NCBI RefSeq assembly: GCF_017377775.1
Contig: NZ_JAFVLN010000007.1
Span: 404,728-468,727 of the forward strand
DNA from: Streptomyces sp. VRA16 Mangrove soil
Lineage (GTDB): Bacteria; Actinomycetota; Actinomycetes; Streptomycetales; Streptomycetaceae
DNA: 64,000 bases
Direction: 5' to 3'
This document shows positions 1 to 8,789 of the stretch, piece by piece. A model generated the notes under the pieces. That model searched no databases, was not told where the DNA came from, and worked only from the letters and a program-made list of their open reading frames with translations. Every line of letters begins with the position of its first letter. Within the stretch, counting starts at the first letter, position 1. Both the position numbers and the translations under genes were made by a program.

Positions 1-783
1 GACGGGCGGCTGCTCCAGGTCGCCCTCCTCGATGGGGGTGACGGACAGCCGCTTCAGACCCCGGTCGGCGCCGACGAAGTCCGCCACGTAGGGGGTGGCG
101 GGGGCGCCGAGGACGGCGGAGGGGGTGTCGTACTGCTCGATGCGGCCCTGTCCGTAGACGGCGATGCGGTCGCCGAGGCGGACGGCCTCCTCGATGTCGT
201 GCGTGACGAACAGGACGGTCTTGTTGAGGGTCTGCTGCAGGCGCAGGAACTCGGTCTGGAGATGGTCGCGGACCACCGGGTCGACGGCGCCGAACGGCTC
301 GTCCATCAGCAGCACCGGCGGGTCGGCCGCCAACGCCCGGGCCACGCCGACCCGTTGCCGCTGCCCGCCGGAGAGCTGCTCGGGGTAGCGGTCGCCGAAG
401 ACCTTCGGGTCCAGGCCCACCAGGTCGAGGAGTTCGGCGGCGCGCTCGCGGGCCTTGGCGCGCTTGGTGCCGAGCAGATGCGGCACGGTCGCCGTGTTGT
501 CGAGGACCGTCTTGTGCGGGAAGAGGCCGACCTGCTGGATCACATAGCCGATGCGGCGCCGCAACTGGACCGGGTCGATGCCGGATATGTCGTCGCCGCC
601 CAGGAGGATCCGGCCCGCGGTGGGTTCGATGAGCCGGTTCACCATCTTCATCGTCGTGGTCTTGCCGCAGCCCGACGGGCCGACGAGCGTGACCAGTTCG
701 CCCTCGTTCACCTCGAAGGAGAGGTCGTCGACGGCAGTGGTGCCGTCCGCGTACTTCTTGCTGACGTGCTCGAACCGGATCAT
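1..783 (-). CDS. ABC transporter ATP-binding protein, glycine betaine/proline/osmoprotectant type (5' part; runs off the left edge)
   Basis: This is the first 261 codons of an ATPase that powers a compatible-solute importer; its 3' end lies outside the window. Translation from the ATG at 783 (MIRFEHVSKKYADG) shows Walker A GPSGCGKT near residue 38, an IQQVGLFPHKTV Q-loop region, the signature LSGGQRQRVGVARAL, Walker B VLLMDEPFGAVDP and the VTHDIEEA switch. This combination is typical of ProV/OpuBA/OpuCA-type subunits. It diverges from the two permeases and the binding protein on the + strand, which it should serve, although the ATPase is more usually in the same operon. The family is certain; the substrate (betaine, choline or similar) is inferred from the partners. 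Confidence 0.93.
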   Translation of the reverse strand, partial: MIRFEHVSKKYADGTTAVDDLSFEVNEGELVTLVGPSGCGKTTTMKMVNRLIEPTAGRILLGGDDISGIDPVQLRRRIGYVIQQVGLFPHKTVLDNTATVPHLLGTKRAKARERAAELLDLVGLDPKVFGDRYPEQLSGGQRQRVGVARALAADPPVLLMDEPFGAVDPVVRDHLQTEFLRLQQTLNKTVLFVTHDIEEAVRLGDRIAVYGQGRIEQYDTPSAVLGAPATPYVADFVGADRGLKRLSVTPIEEGDLEQPPV

Positions 784-979
784 GGGACCCCATTCTGCCG
801 GGGCGGGGCCGTGTGCGGGCCGCCCGTGCACGTCAGTTGTGTGAAGGCGGTGTTGCGGCCCGGGGTCGGGTATCGGCCATTGTCAGTGGTGGCCGCTAGG
901 GTCGTCGACAGTCGAAAACGTACGTGCGCAGGTGCGGACGACTGACATACGTTCGGGGAATCGGGGGAGGCGGGGCGGG

Positions 980-1705
980 GTGAGCGAGCAGAACTGCCTG
1001 GTGGCCAATGACTGGGTGTGCGGGGAGTATCTGCGCACCCGCAGCCAGGAACTGATCGACGCGACGGTGCAGCACATAGGCATCACCGTGGCGTCCGTGG
1101 CGATCGGCGTGCTGGTCTCCTTCCCGCTGGCGCTGCTCGCGCGGCGCGGAAAGGCGTTCGCGGGCCCGGTCCTCGGCGTGACCACGGTCCTCTACTCGAT
1201 CCCGTCGCTGGCGATGTTCTCGCTGCTGCTGCCGCTGTTCGGGCTCTCGGTCTCGCTGGTGATCACGGGCCTGGTGCTCTACTCGCTGACGATCCTCGTG
1301 CGCAACATAGTGGCGGGCCTGCAGGCCGTGCCGGAGGAGGCCAGAGAGGCCGCGCGCGGGATGGGGTACGGGCCGCTGCGGCTGCTGTGGGAGGTCGAAC
1401 TGCCACTGGCGCTTCCTGCGTTGCTGGCCGGCGTGCGCATCGCCACGGTCTCCACGGTGGCGCTGACCACGGTCGGCGCGATCGTCGACTACGGCGGCCT
1501 GGGCACGCTGATCCTGGACGGCCTCGACAGTGACTTCAAGGCCCAGGTGCTCACGGCCTCCGTGCTGTGCGTGCTGCTCGCGGTCCTCGCGGATCTGCTG
1601 CTGCTCGGCGTGCAGCGATGGCTGACGCCGTGGACACGGGCCACCGCCGTCCGCGGGCGGGGCTCTCGAATACGGACGCCGCAGAGCCCGGAGAAGGTCG
1701 CATGA
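980..1705 (+). CDS. ABC transporter permease, osmoprotectant (OpuB/ProW-like)
   Basis: Membrane subunit of the compatible-solute importer, about 241 residues from the GTG at 980, which follows a GGGGGAGG ribosome site. An in-frame start at 932 also exists but lacks that site. Several hydrophobic segments are visible, and the cytoplasmic coupling loop reads EEAREAARGMGYGPLRLLW (the EAA motif), followed by ELPLALPALLAGVRIATVST as in OpuBB/ProW. The stop overlaps the next permease start as ATGA, so the two are translationally coupled. The sequence begins SEQNCLVANDWVCGEY, a short extracytoplasmic N-terminus common in these permeases. Confidence 0.93.
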   Translation: MSEQNCLVANDWVCGEYLRTRSQELIDATVQHIGITVASVAIGVLVSFPLALLARRGKAFAGPVLGVTTVLYSIPSLAMFSLLLPLFGLSVSLVITGLVLYSLTILVRNIVAGLQAVPEEAREAARGMGYGPLRLLWEVELPLALPALLAGVRIATVSTVALTTVGAIVDYGGLGTLILDGLDSDFKAQVLTASVLCVLLAVLADLLLLGVQRWLTPWTRATAVRGRGSRIRTPQSPEKVA

Positions 1706-2370
1706 ACGCGTTGTCGGGGGCCTGGGACTGGCTGGGCACGAGCGCCAACTGGCAGGGCGAGAAGGGGGTGTGGCACCGGCTGTCCGAGCACCTGTACTTC
1801 AGCGGGGTCTCCCTCGGCGTCGCCTGTCTGATCGCGCTCCCGCTGGCCCTGTGGCTCGGGCACATCGGCCGGGGCGGCGCGCTCGCGGTCAACCTCTCGA
1901 ACGTGGGGCGGGCGGTGCCCACGCTGGCCGTCCTGGTGCTGCTCACGCTCACCCCGCTCGGCCGGCACGGCGACGTTCCGACGCTGATCGCGCTGGTGCT
2001 GTTCGCGGTGCCGCCGCTGCTGACGAACGCGTACGTGGGCATGCGCGAGGTCGACCGCGCGGTCGTGGAGGCCGCGCGGGGCATGGGGATGAGCGGGGGC
2101 CAGGTGTTCCTGCGGGTCGAACTGCCGCTGGCGTACCCGCTGGTGATGACCGGGCTCAGGTCGGCGGCGGTGCAGGTGATCGCGACGGCGACGCTGGCCG
2201 CGATGGCGGGCGAGGGCGGGCTCGGGCGGATCATCACCGCCGGGTTCAACCTCCAGGACACGCCGCAGGTGGTCGCGGGTGCCGTGCTCGTGGCCGCGCT
2301 CGCGCTGGCCGTGGAGCTGGTGTTCGTGGCGGTGGGGCGGGTGCTCGACCCGATGCGGGGACGGGCGTGA
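1702..2370 (+). CDS. ABC transporter permease, osmoprotectant (second membrane subunit)
   Basis: Second permease of the same importer, 222 residues from the ATG at 1702 that overlaps the previous stop. It has the same fold and an EAA-type loop (VVEAARGMGMSGGQVFLRVELPLAYPL), with alternating hydrophobic segments. Two distinct permeases with a separate receptor is the OpuB/OpuC arrangement (a heterodimeric channel). The receptor gene follows after a 75-bp gap, so the group at 980-3426 probably forms one operon. Confidence 0.93.
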   Translation: MNALSGAWDWLGTSANWQGEKGVWHRLSEHLYFSGVSLGVACLIALPLALWLGHIGRGGALAVNLSNVGRAVPTLAVLVLLTLTPLGRHGDVPTLIALVLFAVPPLLTNAYVGMREVDRAVVEAARGMGMSGGQVFLRVELPLAYPLVMTGLRSAAVQVIATATLAAMAGEGGLGRIITAGFNLQDTPQVVAGAVLVAALALAVELVFVAVGRVLDPMRGRA

Positions 2371-2445
2371 CGGATCTTCTCCGGGTGTCTTCCGACGTGT
2401 TCGGGCGACCTCGGCCGACAAGCGAGTACTGCGACTAGGAGAGCG

Positions 2446-3426
2446 ATGAACATCAGGACGCACGGCAGGACGCGCCGCATGGCCCTGGCGGCCGTGGCGG
2501 TGGGAGCCCTGACCGCGAGTCTCACCGCGTGCGGGGGCGACAGCCTTGAGGGCGGCAAGGGCGACTCGGGCAGCTCGGGCGGCGCCAAGAAGGGGAAGGT
2601 CGTCGTCGGCGCCGCCAGTTTCACCGAGGCCAAGGTGATGGGCGAGCTCTACCGGCAGATATTGGACGACGCCGGGTACGACGCGTCGGTCAAGACGGTC
2701 GAGAACCGGGAGATCTACGAGCCGCAGCTCGCCAAGGGCGCCATCGATGTGGTGCCCGAATACGCGGCGACGCTCGCGGAATTCCTCAACCTGAAGAAGA
2801 ACGGCAAGGACGCGAAGGCCGTCGCGTCCAGTGATGTCGACGCGACGATGACCGCACTGCGCAAGCTGGCGGACCCGGAAGGGCTGAAGGTTCTGGACGC
2901 CGGCGACGCCGTCGACCAGAACGCGTTCGCGGTGAGCGCGTCCTACGCGAAGAAGCACAACCTCAAGACGCTTTCCGATCTCGGCAAGTCCGGCCAGAAG
3001 GTGAAGATCGCGGCCGGTGACGAATGCGAGACGCGGCCGTTCTGCGCCCCGGGTCTGAAGAAGACGTACGGGATCGACGTCACGGGCATCGACCCGAAGG
3101 GCGTCGGCACCACCCAGTCCAAGCAGGCCGTCAAGAACGGTCAGGACCAGCTGGTCCTGACGACCACGACCGATGCGACGCTGAAGAACTTCGGCCTCGT
3201 TCTCCTGGAGGACGACAAGAAGCTGCAGAATGCGGACAACATCGTTCCGGTCGTGAACGCGAAGGACGCCGGGGACAAGGCGATCGCCGATGTCCTGGAC
3301 AAGTTGACCAAGACGCTCACCACCGACGACCTCGTCGAGTTGAACCGGAAGGTCGACGCGGAGCGGCAGAAGGAAGCCGACGTGGCGAAGGAGTATCTGG
3401 AGTCCAAGGGCCTCATCGGTAAATGA
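2446..3426 (+). CDS. Substrate-binding lipoprotein of the osmoprotectant ABC importer (OpuAC/QAT family)
   Basis: Extracytoplasmic receptor of 326 residues. A basic N-terminus and hydrophobic stretch lead to a lipobox LTAC with the lipidated cysteine at residue 29, followed by a Gly/Ser linker. The mature part starts VVVGAASFTEAKVMGELY and has the QAT-family pattern (SFTE, EYAATLAEF, LVLTTTTDATLKNFGL). It delivers a quaternary-amine-type ligand to the two permeases just upstream. An AGGAG ribosome site precedes the ATG. The ligand cannot be read from sequence; an aromatic-cage analysis would be needed. Confidence 0.93.
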   Translation: MNIRTHGRTRRMALAAVAVGALTASLTACGGDSLEGGKGDSGSSGGAKKGKVVVGAASFTEAKVMGELYRQILDDAGYDASVKTVENREIYEPQLAKGAIDVVPEYAATLAEFLNLKKNGKDAKAVASSDVDATMTALRKLADPEGLKVLDAGDAVDQNAFAVSASYAKKHNLKTLSDLGKSGQKVKIAAGDECETRPFCAPGLKKTYGIDVTGIDPKGVGTTQSKQAVKNGQDQLVLTTTTDATLKNFGLVLLEDDKKLQNADNIVPVVNAKDAGDKAIADVLDKLTKTLTTDDLVELNRKVDAERQKEADVAKEYLESKGLIGK

Positions 3427-3552
3427 TCTTGATTGCCGGGGCGGGACAAGTGGACCGCATTCCGCGTGGGTTCGGAGGTTTCTGTGTCGCCTGAGTCCGG
3501 ATTTTGTCGGGCGGGGCTTCCTGATTCGCCTACGCGCGGTAAGTTTCTGGCC

Positions 3553-4443
3553 ATGCCACGTGGACGCCACCGCCATTCCCCACCCCTGCACCGTCTGTTG
3601 CCCCCCTCGGTGATCGCCGGTGCGCCTCTCGTGTGCGCGGGCGGCGCCTGGCTGTCCGACGATCCGCTGGTGCTGCGCGGCATCGCCGCCGCGGCGGCAG
3701 CGGCCGCCGTGGTCGGCGCCGTCGTGATGCGCCGCTGGGACCGGCTCGCGGGCAAGCAGGTCGCCGACCTGACCCGCGGCGCCGCGAGCGAGCGCTGGCG
3801 GCATGAGGAGGCCGTGGCGGAGCTGGAGGGCGACCTGGAGGAGTCCCGCGAGCTGCGTACCCGACTGGAGGGCAAGCTGCGCTCCAAGCGGGCCGAACTG
3901 GCGGCGCTGCGCAACGAGCACGCGGCGCTGCTGCGCCGCTACGCCACCGCGGAGACCGAGCGGGCCAGCGCCCTGGAAGGCAGGCGACGGCTCGCCATAG
4001 AGGCGTCCGCGCCCGCCAAGGCGCTGCCGCCCGCCGCGCCCGCCAAGCCCGCGGCGGCGACCGCCGAGGCGCCGACAGCCCTGCTCTACCAGCGGGCCAA
4101 CGCCGCGCTCGACCGGCTCGCCCGGAGCGCGGAGCCCGAGCCGCCGCGGCGGTCGCGGGGGCCCGAGGAGGCCGATTCGCAGGGGAAGCTCCCTGCGGCG
4201 TCCGGCCTCGTCACCGTGCCGGCCGCCGCGACCGTGGTGCCGGCGGCGCCGATGCGCAAGGCGCTCGTGGGCGGGTTCGACTTCTTCGGCACGGGCGGCT
4301 CCGCCGTCGGGCCGGACGAGGATCTGGCCGACGTCGTCGGGGAGGAAGCGCTCGCCGCCGACAAGGAGGTCATCGATCTGACCGCTCACGACGAGACCGA
4401 GCAGATCGATGTGGGGCAGCTCAGGTCCGCGATGCAGGCTTGA
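3553..4443 (+). CDS. Conserved membrane-anchored coiled-coil protein, function unknown
   Basis: Not recognised as a characterised family. From the ATG at 3553 it is 296 residues. A basic N-terminus (MPRGRHRHSP) is followed by two hydrophobic segments at about 17-60, separated by GGAWLSDDPLVLRG. Next comes a long charged helix (about 70-150, rich in E, R and L heptads such as EEAVAELEGDLEESRELRTRLEGK), which is a clear coiled-coil. The C-terminal half is an Ala/Pro-rich linker ending in an acidic tail (HDETEQIDVGQLRSAMQA). It looks like a membrane anchor with a cytoplasmic scaffold. An upstream in-frame start at 3433 is less likely because it adds an uncharacteristic leader. Confidence 0.75.
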   Translation: MPRGRHRHSPPLHRLLPPSVIAGAPLVCAGGAWLSDDPLVLRGIAAAAAAAAVVGAVVMRRWDRLAGKQVADLTRGAASERWRHEEAVAELEGDLEESRELRTRLEGKLRSKRAELAALRNEHAALLRRYATAETERASALEGRRRLAIEASAPAKALPPAAPAKPAAATAEAPTALLYQRANAALDRLARSAEPEPPRRSRGPEEADSQGKLPAASGLVTVPAAATVVPAAPMRKALVGGFDFFGTGGSAVGPDEDLADVVGEEALAADKEVIDLTAHDETEQIDVGQLRSAMQA

Positions 4444-4456
4444 GACCCGATGTCGT

Positions 4457-4490
4457 GAGGGCGTCCTGCTCGCCGTGGGGCGCCCTCTGT
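4457..4490 (+). terminator. Stem-loop terminator after the coiled-coil gene
   Basis: The arm GAGGGCGTCC (4457-4466) pairs with GGGCGCCCTC (4478-4487) over 10 bp with one G-U pair, 14 bp after the stop codon. There is only a weak T-run after it, as is usual in Streptomyces. Confidence 0.6.
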
Positions 4491-4530
4491 CGTTCCCGGG
4501 TGAGGCGCGGCCCCGAGCGCCTCACGGGGC

Positions 4531-4553
4531 GGCGCCGCTCACGGAGCGGCGCC
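4531..4553 (-). terminator. Perfect hairpin over the stop codon of the PH-domain gene
   Basis: GGCGCCGCTC / GAGCGGCGCC forms a perfect 10-bp stem with a 3-nt loop, and includes the stop codon of the minus-strand gene ending at 4539. It probably terminates that transcript; together with the hairpin at 4457-4490 it separates two convergent genes. Confidence 0.55.
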
Positions 4554-5903
4554 GGCGCCCCCGCTCATCCAGCGGTCCGGGCGGGCCCCCTTGCGTCCCG
4601 TCCGCGACCGGTCCGCCTGGGCGCGCAGCAGTTCCGCCGCCTCCTGGGCGTCCCGCAGACGGGCCGTCACCGTCTTGTTGGCGCCGGTGTCGAGATGCAG
4701 GCCCGCGAGGCCGAGCGAGCGCTCCCAGGGGCCCTGGGTGAGGCGCACGGACTGCACCTTGGCGTGCGGGACGAGGGAGACCTGGCGCTGCAGCAGCCCC
4801 TGCCGGGCCGCGAACACCGTCTCCGTGACGGACACCCCGTACGCCTTCCACCACACCGGCACGATCCAGCGGCCGCGCCGCGGCGGCGCCGTGAAGTCGG
4901 CGGGCTTGGGCACCGCCACGCCCGGCAGGATCCGCGCGATGACGTCCTCGGCGTGCTCGCGGGGCGCGACGGGCACCAGGACCGAGTTGGCCGAGCCCGC
5001 CACGTGCAACTCGACGCGGACCCAGCCGCGCCTCCGCCACAGCAGCGGCTGCACGATCCGCACGGTCTGCACCCGGCCGGGCGGCACCGTCTCGTGCACC
5101 CGGTCGAGCAGCCCGTGGTCGATGCGCAGCCCGTCGGGGGACTCACCGACCGTCCAGTCGTACTCCTTGATGAACCGGCCCGCGCTGTTGGTGAACGCCC
5201 CGCCCGCCAGCGGCACCGCGACCGCGATCACTGTCCACAGGTTGTGGGTGGCGAACCACAGGAAACCCGGCACGACCAGCGCCGCCACGAGCATCACCCA
5301 CGGGGCGCCCGTCAGCAGCAGCGCCACCGCGAGCGTGCCGGGGGGCGTGCGCAGGATCTCCCGCGCCGGCGCCTCGCCCACCTCGTGGGCCGATTCCGGG
5401 GCGAAACCGGCCGCACGGGCGAGGAGTTCGGCCCGCAGGTCGCGGGCCTCCTTCTCGCCCAGATAGGCGAGTTCGTCCTTCTTGTCGGTGCCGACGACGT
5501 CGAGTTTCAGCTTGGCCACGCCCACGAAGCGGGCGAGCAGCGGCTGGGTGACGTCGACGGCCTGGAGGCGGTCGAGCCGGATGTGGGCGGTGCGGCGGAA
5601 CAACAGGCCCGTACGGATGCGCAGTTCGGTCTCGGTGACCGCGAAGTGGGTGAACCACCAGGTGAGGAACCCGTACAGGGCGGCCGCGGGCACCAGCACG
5701 CCGAGCCCGATCGCCAGGGTGGCGCCCGTCAGCTGGGAGAGCTGGCGCTGCGCCTGGTTCATGTCGTGCACGGCCCAGCCGAGCAGCACCGCTATCGGCG
5801 CCCACGCGCGGCGCAGCGGCGTGACGGGGTGCAGGCGCCGCTCTCGCAGGCTCGGGGGCGGCTCCTGGTCTCGTACGCCCTCGGGGACGCGGGAGGCCGT
5901 CAC
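4539..5903 (-). CDS. Membrane protein with tandem bacterial PH (bPH2, YdbT-like) domains
   Basis: 454 residues from a GTG at 5903 that overlaps the preceding stop (GTGA). The N-terminal part has hydrophobic segments (about 25-85) and then a PH-like domain (TELRIRTGLLFRRTAHIRLDRLQAVDVTQPLL); a second transmembrane pair sits near 190-240. A second and third PH-like repeat follow (DGLRIDHGLLDRVHETVPPGRVQTVRI; QRQVSLVPHAKVQSVRL). This is the YdbT architecture, partnered by the smaller YdbS-like protein encoded immediately upstream. These proteins are thought to act at the membrane in stress or bacteriocin resistance in Firmicutes; the role here is not established. Confidence 0.85.
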   Translation of the reverse strand: MTASRVPEGVRDQEPPPSLRERRLHPVTPLRRAWAPIAVLLGWAVHDMNQAQRQLSQLTGATLAIGLGVLVPAAALYGFLTWWFTHFAVTETELRIRTGLLFRRTAHIRLDRLQAVDVTQPLLARFVGVAKLKLDVVGTDKKDELAYLGEKEARDLRAELLARAAGFAPESAHEVGEAPAREILRTPPGTLAVALLLTGAPWVMLVAALVVPGFLWFATHNLWTVIAVAVPLAGGAFTNSAGRFIKEYDWTVGESPDGLRIDHGLLDRVHETVPPGRVQTVRIVQPLLWRRRGWVRVELHVAGSANSVLVPVAPREHAEDVIARILPGVAVPKPADFTAPPRRGRWIVPVWWKAYGVSVTETVFAARQGLLQRQVSLVPHAKVQSVRLTQGPWERSLGLAGLHLDTGANKTVTARLRDAQEAAELLRAQADRSRTGRKGARPDRWMSGGAGAAP

Positions 5904-6412
5904 AGGCCCGCCGATCGGGCTTCGCCGAGCTCGGTGAGACGGTCGCGCAGGCGCTCGGCCTCGGCGGGCGCGAGGCCCGGGATCCTCGCGTCGGTGGCGG
6001 CGGCCGCGGTGTGCAGCTGGAGACTGGCCAGGCCGAACTTCCGCTCCAGCGGGCCCGAGGTCACCTCGACCAGCTGCATCCGTCCGTACGGCACGATCGT
6101 CTCCTCGCGCCACATCACCCCGCGGCTGATCAGCAGGTCGTCGGCGCGCTCGGCGTACCGCCACGAGCGCCAGTTGCGGCCGAGCATCGGCCAGCCCCAG
6201 ACCAGCACCGCGAGCGGCAGCAGCGCGAACGCCGCCCACGCGGGCCCTGCGAGGATCGTGAGGAGCAGCGCGACCGCGAGTGTCAGCGGCACCAGCCACA
6301 GCACCAGCAGCAGCCGGCGCAGTCTGAGCAGGCCCGGCGGCAGCCCCGTCCACTCCGGCCCCGCGTCCACGGAATCGGCTTCCCCTGTGATCCCCGTCGC
6401 CCCTGTTCCCAT
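5900..6412 (-). CDS. bPH2 (YdbS-like) PH-domain membrane protein
   Basis: 170 residues with two adjacent hydrophobic segments (about 27-75) and one bPH2 domain (DLLISRGVMWREETIVPYGRMQLVEVTSGPLERKFG). The gene overlaps the downstream YdbT-like gene by 4 bp, so the two products are expected to be made together and probably form a complex. The start is 31 bp from that of the divergent nuoD, leaving almost no room for two separate promoters. Confidence 0.85.
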   Translation of the reverse strand: MGTGATGITGEADSVDAGPEWTGLPPGLLRLRRLLLVLWLVPLTLAVALLLTILAGPAWAAFALLPLAVLVWGWPMLGRNWRSWRYAERADDLLISRGVMWREETIVPYGRMQLVEVTSGPLERKFGLASLQLHTAAAATDARIPGLAPAEAERLRDRLTELGEARSAGL

Positions 6413-6443
6413 GAGCTCACCCTATGTACGAGAGACTGTCCCC

Positions 6444-7613
6444 ATGACGTCCACGACGCCCAAGCCGCGCACGACGCGGACGACGGTCGGCATCGGCGGT
6501 GCAGCGGAGAGCACCGACATGGTGCTCAACATCGGCCCGCAGCACCCCTCCACCCACGGTGTGCTGCGCCTGCGCCTGGTGCTCGACGGCGAGCGGATCC
6601 AGCACGCGGAGCCGGTCATCGGCTACATGCACCGCGGTGCCGAGAAGCTCTTCGAGGCGCGGGACTACCGGCAGATCGTGATGCTCGCCAACCGCCACGA
6701 CTGGCTGTCCGCGTTCTCCAACGAGCTGGGGGTCGTGCTCGCCGTCGAGCGGATGCTGGGCATGGAGGTCCCCGAGCGCGCCGTCTGGCTGCGCACGCTC
6801 CTGGCCGAGCTGAACCGAGTGCTGAACCATCTGATGTTTCTGGGTTCGTACCCGCTCGAACTGGGCGGAATCACTCCGGTCTTCCATGCCTTCCGGGAGC
6901 GTGAGGAGCTCCAGAACGTGATGGAGGAGGTCTCCGGCGGACGCATGCACTACATGTTCAACCGCGTCGGCGGCCTCAAGGAGGACCTGCCGCTCGGCTG
7001 GACGACCCGCGCGCGCGAGGCCGTCGCCTCCGTGCGCTCCCGCATGGACGTCTACGACAACCTGGTCCTCGGCAACGAGATCTTCCGGGGCCGCACGCGC
7101 GGGGTGGGCGTCCTGTCCCCCGAGGCCGCGCACTCCTACGGCGTGAGCGGGCCGATCGCCCGTGCCTCCGGCGTCGACTTCGACCTGCGCCGCGACGAGC
7201 CGTACCTGGCCTACGGGGACCTTCAGGACACCCTGAAGGTCGTCACGCGACAAGAAGGCGACTGCCTGGCCCGCTTCGAGGTCCTCCTGGAGCAGACGCA
7301 CAACGCGCTCGCCCTCGCCGACGCCTGCCTCGACCGGATCGCGCAACTGCCGCCCGGCCCGGTCAACCAGCGTCTGCCGAAGGTCCTCAAGGCGCCCGAG
7401 GGCCACACGTACGCGTGGACGGAGAACCCGCTCGGCATCAACGGCTACTACCTCGTCTCCAAGGGCGAGAAGACGCCGTACCGCCTCAAGCTGCGCTCCG
7501 CGTCCTACAACAACATCCAGGCGCTGGCCGAACTGCTGCCCGGGACGCTGGTCGCCGACATGGTGGCGATCCTCGGCTCACTGTTCTTCGTGGTCGGGGA
7601 CATCGACAAGTAG
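6444..7613 (+). CDS. nuoD2: Orphan NADH-quinone oxidoreductase subunit D (NuoD2)
   Basis: 389 residues from the ATG at 6444. It is the 49-kDa/NuoD subunit family, with TDMVLNIGPQHPSTHGVLRL (the HPSTHG signature at the quinone site), PVIGYMHRGAEKLFE and a conserved C-terminal DIDK end. In complex I this subunit sits beside NuoB and forms the quinone pocket. No other nuo gene is in this window, so this is a lone paralogue outside the main nuo operon, as known in other Streptomyces. It may substitute for the canonical subunit under some condition or serve a reduced complex. The convergent gene encodes a MidA/NDUFAF7-type methyltransferase, the family that modifies this very subunit in mitochondria. 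Confidence 0.9.
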   Translation: MTSTTPKPRTTRTTVGIGGAAESTDMVLNIGPQHPSTHGVLRLRLVLDGERIQHAEPVIGYMHRGAEKLFEARDYRQIVMLANRHDWLSAFSNELGVVLAVERMLGMEVPERAVWLRTLLAELNRVLNHLMFLGSYPLELGGITPVFHAFREREELQNVMEEVSGGRMHYMFNRVGGLKEDLPLGWTTRAREAVASVRSRMDVYDNLVLGNEIFRGRTRGVGVLSPEAAHSYGVSGPIARASGVDFDLRRDEPYLAYGDLQDTLKVVTRQEGDCLARFEVLLEQTHNALALADACLDRIAQLPPGPVNQRLPKVLKAPEGHTYAWTENPLGINGYYLVSKGEKTPYRLKLRSASYNNIQALAELLPGTLVADMVAILGSLFFVVGDIDK

Positions 7614-8615
7614 GCCGCGCATCCGCGCCGTCCCCATGGCCACGGGCTCGACCAGCCACCCGAAGTCCCCGAGCCCGCCCCGCGCGGTCAGCTCCGCCGC
7701 CTCTCCGGCCCGCGCGAGCGCCCGTACGTAGCCGGCCGGGTCCTGGGACGCCAGCGTCAGCGGCGGGCGGCCCGCGCGGACGCCGAGGGCGTGCAGGGCG
7801 GCGCGCTGCGGCACGATCCGGGCCCCGGCAGTCACCGCGCAGGCGTCGAGCGCCACATGGGCCGTGATGTCGCAGGACCCGTCCGGCACGGGCCGCGTCT
7901 CCCGGCCCTCCCGGAAGCCCGTGAGCGTGCCGAAGGGCGGCCGCGCCCCGCGCGCGTGGGCGTAGTCCACGGCCACCGCGAGACCACGCTCCAGGGTGCC
8001 CACGGCCGCCGCCCACGCCGCGTCGCGCTGCGGACCGACCTCGGCGCGCAGCCCCGGCTCGGGCGGCAGCGGCCACCAGGTCTCCAGCCAGCGCCGCGCG
8101 GCCGCGTCCAGCGGCGCGGGGGACAGGGACTCCGTGCCGTCCTGCCGTACGAGGACGAGGCGGGCGGAGCCGTCCGCGTCGGTCTCCACGATGTCGACGG
8201 GCACATTGTCGAGCCACTCGTTCGCGAACAGCAGCCCGGTGATCCCGGCGGGCGGCTCGGCGCGCCACTCGATGCGGTGATCGAGACCGGCGGGGCGCCC
8301 GGAGGCGATCTCCACCGCGCAGGCACGCACGCGTGCGGCCACGTTCTCCGGCAGCGCCTGGAGGACGAGCGACACCAGTTCGCCGCGCCCCGCCGCCATG
8401 TCGACGAACGTCAGCTCGTCCGGCTCGCCGAGCGCCGTGTCCACCCGGCACAGCAGCTCGGCGACGGCCTGCGCGAACAGCGGCGACGCGTGCACCGACG
8501 TACGGAAATGACCGGCGGGACCCTCGGGCCCGCGATAGAAGCCACCGGGCCCGTACAGGGCCCGCTCGGTGGCCTCGCGCCAGCCGCGCGGGCCGTCCTC
8601 CTGTGCGTTCGTCAC
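7578..8615 (-). CDS. MidA/NDUFAF7-family SAM-dependent methyltransferase
   Basis: 345 residues. The family pattern is seen in order: YGPGGFYRGPEGPAGHFRTSV near the N-terminus, the SAM-binding loop VDMAAGRGELVSLVLQAL near residue 71, and LLFANEWLDNVPVDIV, equivalent to the ANE(F/W)DALP segment of MidA. Human NDUFAF7 (MidA) symmetrically dimethylates an arginine of NDUFS2, the NuoD homologue, early in complex I assembly. Here the gene is convergent with, and overlaps by 36 bp, an orphan nuoD. The glycine loop is degenerate compared with the common ELGPGRG form (DMAAGRG). The target is inferred from the family and the neighbour. Confidence 0.8.
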   Translation of the reverse strand: MTNAQEDGPRGWREATERALYGPGGFYRGPEGPAGHFRTSVHASPLFAQAVAELLCRVDTALGEPDELTFVDMAAGRGELVSLVLQALPENVAARVRACAVEIASGRPAGLDHRIEWRAEPPAGITGLLFANEWLDNVPVDIVETDADGSARLVLVRQDGTESLSPAPLDAAARRWLETWWPLPPEPGLRAEVGPQRDAAWAAAVGTLERGLAVAVDYAHARGARPPFGTLTGFREGRETRPVPDGSCDITAHVALDACAVTAGARIVPQRAALHALGVRAGRPPLTLASQDPAGYVRALARAGEAAELTARGGLGDFGWLVEPVAMGTARMRGLLVDVPDHEEQ

Positions 8616-8789
8616 GCCTGAAGGCTAGGCCGTGTCCGCGAGCTCCCCGGGGCCTGTCCGGCGGGCGGACCCTGGGGCGGCCCGGTGCGCCGGGCGCACG
8701 CGCCTCCACCTTGGGGAGTACGCGCGCCGGGTGCGGATCGGCCCTCCGGTTGACCCCGGCACGCCGCACGGCTGCCTACTCTGGGTTAC

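Noticed and set aside
1489..4389. 966-codon minus-strand frame opposite the ABC permease and lipoprotein genes
   Set aside because: Shadow of the coding strand; it spans three well-supported genes.
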